From JAWLGW01 sp964569055 (GTDB taxonomy: Bacteria; Planctomycetota; J058): a stretch of 51,289 bases of DNA. Of the stretch, positions 47,801 to 51,289 are shown in pieces. Position numbers and translations under genes: made by a program. Each line of letters starts with the position of its first letter. The first letter of the stretch is position 1. Below the pieces are notes generated by a model. The model saw nothing but the letters and a program-made list of their open reading frames with translations. It was not told the origin of the DNA and did not search any database. The stretch lies in assembly GCA_964569055.1 (NCBI GenBank), contig CAZMSZ010000005.1, positions 1-51,289 on the forward strand, given 5' to 3'.

Positions 47801-50800
47801 CTCGACGCCGTCTCGGGGAACTTCGGCGTCCAGAGCCTGACCGTCCACTGGAACGGCGCGGCGCCGACCACCGCGGTCACGCTCGCTGACCTACGCGCCA
47901 CCCCCCACGACGGCGAGGTGCTCGTCGCCTGGACCACCGCCAGCGAGCTCGACACGCTGGGGTTCGACGTCTACCGCAGCGAGCGCCCCGACCGCGACTT
48001 CGCGCGGGTCAGCCCGGCGCTGGTGGTCGCCAGCGGCGACCCCACCGGCGCCAGCTACTACCTGCTCGACCAGACCGTCACCAACGGCAGGACCTACTAC
48101 TACCTGCTCGAGGAGGTCGACCTCGCCGGCCGGGGCACGCTGCGCGGGCCCGCCTCCGCCACCCCGGCCGGAGGGCTCGGCGCGGCCACGCTCCCGCCGG
48201 GGGCCAGCGGGCTCGTCCACACCGGCGCGCCGGGTGACCCCACCGGCCAGGCCGCCGGGCCCGACGGCGCGGCCGAGCCCGACGCCCTGCACGAGGGGCT
48301 CGGCGTCACGATCTCCAGCGTGGCCGAGCGGACCTACACGATCGACATCGCGGTCCCCCGCTTCTCGCGCGAGGCGGTGGTCGCGGCGGAGGGCGGCACC
48401 TTCGACCTGGCGCGGATCGAGGGCTATGCCGACTCGACCGAGCTCGACCGGCCGGTGGTCCCGACGCGGATCCTGCTGCTCGAGGTCCCCCCGACCTCGT
48501 CGGCCGCCCTCGCCGACCTCGTGCTCGAGGGCGAGACCCACGCCGGCTACACGCTCCCCGCCAACCTCGCGGGCGGAGCGCTCGGGCCGATCCCGGCCGC
48601 GCACGACGGCGCCACGCCCTGGCCGCCGAGCGCCCTCGAGGTGGTGGGCCTCGCCAAGCTCGGCGAGCGGACCCTCCTCAGCCTGCGCGTGAACCCGGTC
48701 CGATACCGCGCCGACCTCGGCCTCCTCGACTACCACTCGCGGATCCGCGCCGACCTGACCCTCGGCCCGGCGCCGCCCGGCCCTCCGGCCGCCACCCTGG
48801 AGGAGTGGACGCAGTCCCAGCTCGCGACGGCCACGGGCGTGCTGAAGATCGAGGTGAGCGAGGACGCCGTCTACCGGCTGACGGGCGCGGAGCTCGCGGC
48901 GGCGGGGTTCGACCTCGGCGGCGACCCCGCTCGCCTGACGCTCTACCACCACGGCCGCGCCGTCCCGCTCCGGGTGCTCGACGGCGGCGACGGCGCCCTC
49001 GACCCGACCGACGCGATCGAGCTGTACGGCCAGGCCAACCGCACCACCTACGTCGACTCGCGCCAGCCGCGCTACAGCGCGCGCAGCGCCTACTGGCTGG
49101 GCTGGGGCAGCGCCCCCGGCCCGCGCGTCCCCGAGCGCGACGCGACCCCGCCGCTCGGGCTCGCGCCGGCGCAGCGCACGACCGCGGTCGCCCGCCACGA
49201 GCAGCAGCTCCTGCTGCGCCGCTTCCCGCTCCACCCCGCCGGTCAGGACCACTGGTTCACGCGCACGGTCTCGGTCGGCGGGGCGGCCGACCTCGCGCTC
49301 GAGCTCGAGGCGGCCGCGCTCCCGCTGGAGGGGGTCCGGCTGCGCTACCGCCTGTGCGGAGCGAAGGAGCTCGCCGGCCGCACCGTCGAGGTGCGCCTCA
49401 ACGGCGCGACCGTCGACACGGTCGCCTTCGACCGGCTCACCGCCGTGACCCGCGAGGTCGAGGTCACGGGCGCGGCGGCGGGGAGCAACACCGTCACGAT
49501 CGCGCTGAGCGGGCCGGCCGGCGACCAGGTCCTGATCGACTGGGTGGAGCTCTCCTACCCGCGGCGCCTGCAGGCGGTGAGCGACCGCGCCGCGCTGCGG
49601 CTCACCAGCGAGGCGGCCGGCCCGCTGCGCGCGGGCAACTTCGCGACGGGCGACCTCGAGGTGTGGGACGTCTCGGAGCCGAACGCGCCCCGCTGGCTCA
49701 CGGGCGCGCGGGTCGAGGACACCGGCGCGGTCGAGCAGCCGGACGGCGCGCTGGTCTCCGGCGCCAGCCACACCCTCACGTTCGACCCGACCGCCGACGC
49801 GCTGGTCGCGGCCGGCCCCCGCGACCTGTTGATCGTGACCGGCGCCGCCAAGCGGACGCCCGACGCCGTGACGCTCCACGCGCCGACGCAGGCCCTGCGC
49901 CAGGGCTCCCACGGCGCGGACTACATCGTGATCACCGACCGCAGCCTGGCCGAGCCGGCGGCGCGGCTGGCGGCCTGGCGGGCTGGGCGGGGGCTACGGA
50001 GCGCGGTGGTGTACGTCGACGAGATCATGGACGAGTTCGCCTTCGGCGAGCTCGACCCCGAGGCGATCCGCGCCTTCCTCCGCCACGCCTACGAGTCGTG
50101 GGCGCTCCCCCGACCGAAGTACGTGTGCTTGCTCGGCGACGGCCACTACGACTTCCTCGACGCGGCGGGCAGCGGCGCGCCCAACCTCGTGCCGCCCTAC
50201 ATGGTCGACACCGAGTTCTCGTGGGCCGCCTGCGACAACCGCTACGCGGCGGTCGCGGGCGACGACGTGCTCCCCGACCTGCGGCTGGGTCGGATCCCGG
50301 TCGTCGACGCGGCGCAGGCCGACGCCTTCCTCGACAAGCTCGAGGCGTACGAGAGCGCGCCCTTCGACCCGAGCTGGGGCGAGCACGCGCTGCTGGTGGC
50401 CGACGACGCGGACATCGCCGACTTCCGCGCCATGGGCGAGGCGCTCGCGGCGCGCCTCCCGGCCGGGCACGCCGTCACGCGCGCCTACTTCCCCGAGGAC
50501 GGGCCGGCGGCCGCCGTGCGCCAGCGGATCGTGGACACGGTCAACGCCCCGGGCGCGCTCCTGCTCGCCTACGCGGGGCACGGCTCGACCACCAAGTGGG
50601 CGGACGAGGACCTGTTCAACAGCCACCGGATCACCACGTTCCCCGCCCACGAGAGCGACGTCGACCTCTTGACCAACGTGGGGCGGCCCACGATCGGGCT
50701 GGTGCTCAACTGCCTCTCGGGCGACTTCAGCGGCTCGAACCCCGAGCTGAACGCAATGGGCGAGGCCTGGGTGCGTCACGCCGGCGGCGGCGCGGTCGCG

Positions 50801-51256
50801 TTCTGGGCCTCGACCGGGTTCACGCGCCCGGCGCCTCAGGCCCTCATGGCCGAGCACCTGTTCGACGCGCTGTTCGCCGACGACCTGCTGGTGCTCGGCG
50901 ACGCGATCGACACGGCCAAGCTGCGGCTGGCGGCCGAGTCCACCAGGGCGGAGGACGTGATCGACACGTGGGCCCTGCTCGGAGACCCCGCCGTGTCGAT
51001 CCCCGCGCCGGTCCCCCAGCTCGCGGCGCCCAACCCGCTCCCGCCCCCACCCGTGGAGGAGCCCGAGGAGGTCCCACCGGCGGACGCCACGCTGGAGCAC
51101 ACCGAGCGGCGTAGGCGCAAGCTCGAGGTCTACGGGGTCGACCTGAGCGGAGGGTGCGCGCTCGCCGCCAGCGCAGGGCTCCCGCCCGCGGCCGTGGGGC
51201 TCCTGGCCCTGCTGGCGGGCCTCGGCGCGCTGCGTCATGGGCGGCGACGTCGCTGA
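41855..51256 (+). CDS. Giant surface protein: beta-helix, two Big_5/FG-GAP modules, C25 (gingipain-like) peptidase
   Basis: The GTG start has GAGGGGCGGGG upstream. An N-terminal signal anchor (residues ~15-36) is followed by Ig-like domains (~60-440) and a parallel beta-helix (~449-920). Next come a Big_5 domain (~927-1030) and FG-GAP repeats with DxDGDGxxD calcium loops (~1045-1385). A linker domain leads to a second Big_5 (~1543-1645) and a second FG-GAP set (~1646-2004). A fibronectin-like domain (~2007-2100) precedes the C25 region. In the peptidase, YAGHGS gives His2909 and LNCLSG gives Cys2953. A tail with GGCALA, a hydrophobic segment and RHGRRRR closes the protein. It is probably secreted, processed and surface-attached. 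Confidence 0.92.
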   Translation: MGRRAPVARRRGTRSRIVAGALVLLLAGASVAWGLVVVTREPVAYFTAQLNNASAPDDLDGVTLTSGTNLAGLVDDDTSTVADSLSSNQGKLFVFEVAIGVPKTVVTRLTPIVTASSSNAGGLFIEKGQTWESVAAFSGTTAEELRGDITLDLEQYIGGAGDETVRLGLFQPDPGPSQTLEVMEVDLEVEYDDPPVIVDTTATPASIDAIGGNTTTLRVDWSDSDTASSGFTVELWVRGPDDTTELQLPGTPTITDEGGGNFNATLSWDPPDATTPVGLYDLRAIVRDGLSQISDTYAGNADELQITASVDRPPVIAAGAVQASPPFMRSGGPGGALEVEFLDPDLPAPGTFRVTLAVREPDDTTEVTLITSGANGSTGTNGAGTLTVSALDGFGRYRASLPWTPLGGQATGRYDLRAAVSDQSGAGGTGIDPYAANLDELTLVTGTVYYVNDGATTNDTVCTAAGNDASDGLSPATPKATVADVLAAYGPLGPGDWVFIEAGAYDFDQPISLSAADSGAPGDPVVIQGARVGATLLTSISDGPNPNERLVHVNGASDVEIRDLQLTSAATAGGAGYGVEITGGTDVHVVGCEVSSSADTGILITVTNPAVARHRVVDCTVTGNARFGIHVERQQQCAIEGCDVRDNTLGGIKIADRALGPTVRRCRVANNGVFQIAVQGVDNAGGSGSESSTQANPALVEDCVVFGASTTGIWMAGPGSHAVVRGNLVYGPARCIRFGGDPEGGAQPSEFGVIVNNTAHTTQPGANFAAVAMVNGSSDFLITNNVLSVAGAGTAAIWLSSANEPGTSNWNTFHVDGASGALAARNGAATLPTLALWQGTLNSPDPDSLEADPLFVDDTHVDLFQRDYHLQSEAGRWNGTTFVTDAQTSPCIDAGDPAVDFGAETQPHGSRINQGAYGGTAQASRSRRIYVTATAPSLDDLNRLPLPVGSDLDLTFSEDVEATTVDPGTLVLRGFMGTATATRSGGGGATLSLDPTSPHPGEVVEVSVTSGLQGETTGWTAQPLVLRFRAAAGSGPGVFDQSSLSLGVSDHTSEVAVGDVTGDGNLDMVRVVSSTTPGERHQVWPGDGLGGFGIPIPFGADPPGTARGVALGDVDGDGFLDIVVGMSGAANQLFLNTGSGPPAVPDALIGSTNVIFGVALGDLDGDGDLDLVEANSTSVASTVYRNSGGGTFETQPLCSFGSGDADFAVRLADFDRDGDLDAWFAGFSFGPRVHLNAGAGHFDDVRVVVTTGAGAAQGIDVGDVDGDGWVDLVVARGSGSDGLFLNDRAGGFSPGIAIPDSSNTSNGCALGDVDGDGDLDVVFATDTQARFHRWSGGAFEATAHLFGASNVGLSVALGDLDGDGDLDCVEGTDAGLADAVHWNENGDAYVVEPEASAPSGVTVPQTGVRLATFRIYTLGSLAGTLNQIRFNETGGVGASADVLYSNVKLLRDDDAGYPGGAVQLGSTTAFTSGSVTFSGLSESIGPAPIVYLHVVADVAVGAAGLTTRLEVSSPGDLIVIPSASDASLYPVQVASEQFGVAVIHVTTTNPDQESHDASPAGTVALTFNEPVAAATVTVDNVHLRGSQQAHDIQNANLSATSATVTIDPPADFFPGEPVEVTVDSGVQGDPSGRPARPFVMRFRAAAGLGPATFPDWSFPHGSLTAWTGGVATGDVTGDGFLDIVAAVRHTTSGRRHVVHPGDGQGGFGEPLPFGPDPPGDEARGVALGDLDGDGDLDVVIGRWAGATHVYRNQGSGLFAGSPDVSLGSANTAAIALGDLDGDGDLEIVEVNAGESSRVYRNDGLFGGFNPASAFGGTSQLSAVALADFDRDGDLDVWAVAITGGLGVFLNDGAGGFPTDANVSVATPSAFGLDVGDVNGDGWVDVVTAHTFGASDLLHTNDQAGGFAAAVTLTGSTEDVSGAAALGDLDGDSDLDLVIATNGDQVANRFYLWNGSAFSGPSSMGEGVGSDRLALGDLDGDDDLDAVSGNFGVQSLTVHWNGAAPTTAVTLADLRATPHDGEVLVAWTTASELDTLGFDVYRSERPDRDFARVSPALVVASGDPTGASYYLLDQTVTNGRTYYYLLEEVDLAGRGTLRGPASATPAGGLGAATLPPGASGLVHTGAPGDPTGQAAGPDGAAEPDALHEGLGVTISSVAERTYTIDIAVPRFSREAVVAAEGGTFDLARIEGYADSTELDRPVVPTRILLLEVPPTSSAALADLVLEGETHAGYTLPANLAGGALGPIPAAHDGATPWPPSALEVVGLAKLGERTLLSLRVNPVRYRADLGLLDYHSRIRADLTLGPAPPGPPAATLEEWTQSQLATATGVLKIEVSEDAVYRLTGAELAAAGFDLGGDPARLTLYHHGRAVPLRVLDGGDGALDPTDAIELYGQANRTTYVDSRQPRYSARSAYWLGWGSAPGPRVPERDATPPLGLAPAQRTTAVARHEQQLLLRRFPLHPAGQDHWFTRTVSVGGAADLALELEAAALPLEGVRLRYRLCGAKELAGRTVEVRLNGATVDTVAFDRLTAVTREVEVTGAAAGSNTVTIALSGPAGDQVLIDWVELSYPRRLQAVSDRAALRLTSEAAGPLRAGNFATGDLEVWDVSEPNAPRWLTGARVEDTGAVEQPDGALVSGASHTLTFDPTADALVAAGPRDLLIVTGAAKRTPDAVTLHAPTQALRQGSHGADYIVITDRSLAEPAARLAAWRAGRGLRSAVVYVDEIMDEFAFGELDPEAIRAFLRHAYESWALPRPKYVCLLGDGHYDFLDAAGSGAPNLVPPYMVDTEFSWAACDNRYAAVAGDDVLPDLRLGRIPVVDAAQADAFLDKLEAYESAPFDPSWGEHALLVADDADIADFRAMGEALAARLPAGHAVTRAYFPEDGPAAAVRQRIVDTVNAPGALLLAYAGHGSTTKWADEDLFNSHRITTFPAHESDVDLLTNVGRPTIGLVLNCLSGDFSGSNPELNAMGEAWVRHAGGGAVAFWASTGFTRPAPQALMAEHLFDALFADDLLVLGDAIDTAKLRLAAESTRAEDVIDTWALLGDPAVSIPAPVPQLAAPNPLPPPPVEEPEEVPPADATLEHTERRRRKLEVYGVDLSGGCALAASAGLPPAAVGLLALLAGLGALRHGRRRR

Positions 51257-51289
51257 GGCCGTGCCCGTACAGAGCGCCGCGCCGGGCCT

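Overview
The window is very GC-rich DNA (visibly above 70% G+C, near-saturated third positions) and gene-dense on both strands. GTG starts are common, and two genes seem to use non-canonical starts. A prokaryotic-RING protein, a Ser/Thr kinase carrying TPRs, a GAF/sigma-54 regulator, a PafA/Dop (Pup-ligase) homologue, huge beta-helix/FG-GAP surface proteins and a C25 peptidase point to a high-GC planctomycete-like bacterium. A myxobacterium-like lineage is the main alternative. No rRNA, tRNA, CRISPR array, IS element or prophage was seen.

Layout. 1-4532: two exported proteins on the + strand, a Gly-rich/Ig-repeat surface protein cut by the window edge and a Kelch-like/vWA lipoprotein. 4654-10267: an acyl-CoA dehydrogenase (-), a RING-type zinc protein (+), a small membrane protein and a TPR-GAF-AAA+ sigma-54 regulator (both -). 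10414-12795: a 103-aa one-helix membrane protein ending in Gly-Gly-Gly-Glu, followed in the same frame by a PafA/Dop-family enzyme with a large membrane-spanning insertion. This is the most unusual pair in the window. 12796-19868: a repeat-rich spacer, then housekeeping and small genes (sirtuin-like, cobalamin adenosyltransferase, HEAT protein, riboflavin synthase, PilZ protein, MnmA, Uma2 nuclease).

19986-31150 (-): seven tightly coupled genes, several with 4-nt GTGA overlaps. In transcription order they are a small Thr-motif protein, a 1306-aa Ser/Thr kinase with TPRs, an SLBB polysaccharide-export lipoprotein, a FecR-type membrane protein, a Wzc-like tyrosine autokinase, an HprK-related kinase and an NTP_transf_5 nucleotidyltransferase. 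This looks like an envelope-polymer export unit under phospho-control.

31228-40999: a peptide (RiPP) modification and export locus. It holds a radical SAM/SPASM enzyme, a 54-aa Cys-containing candidate precursor, an FHA protein, a PqqD-like peptide-binding protein, a cNMP-binding protein, a HlyD adaptor, a C39-peptidase ABC transporter and a second ABC transporter. These match the NHLM-type bacteriocin export set. The locus ends with a 69-aa double-glycine-leader precursor and a strong terminator. 41177-51256: a small beta-rich protein and a 3133-aa surface protein (beta-helix, duplicated Big_5+FG-GAP modules, gingipain-like C25 peptidase). Its GGCA-type C-terminal tail resembles the tail of the first protein in the window.

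Main candidates for an undescribed system are (1) the membrane PafA-like enzyme with its GGGE-ending small partner, and (2) the two-precursor RiPP/export locus embedded in Ser/Thr-kinase, FHA and HprK/PqqD signalling genes.
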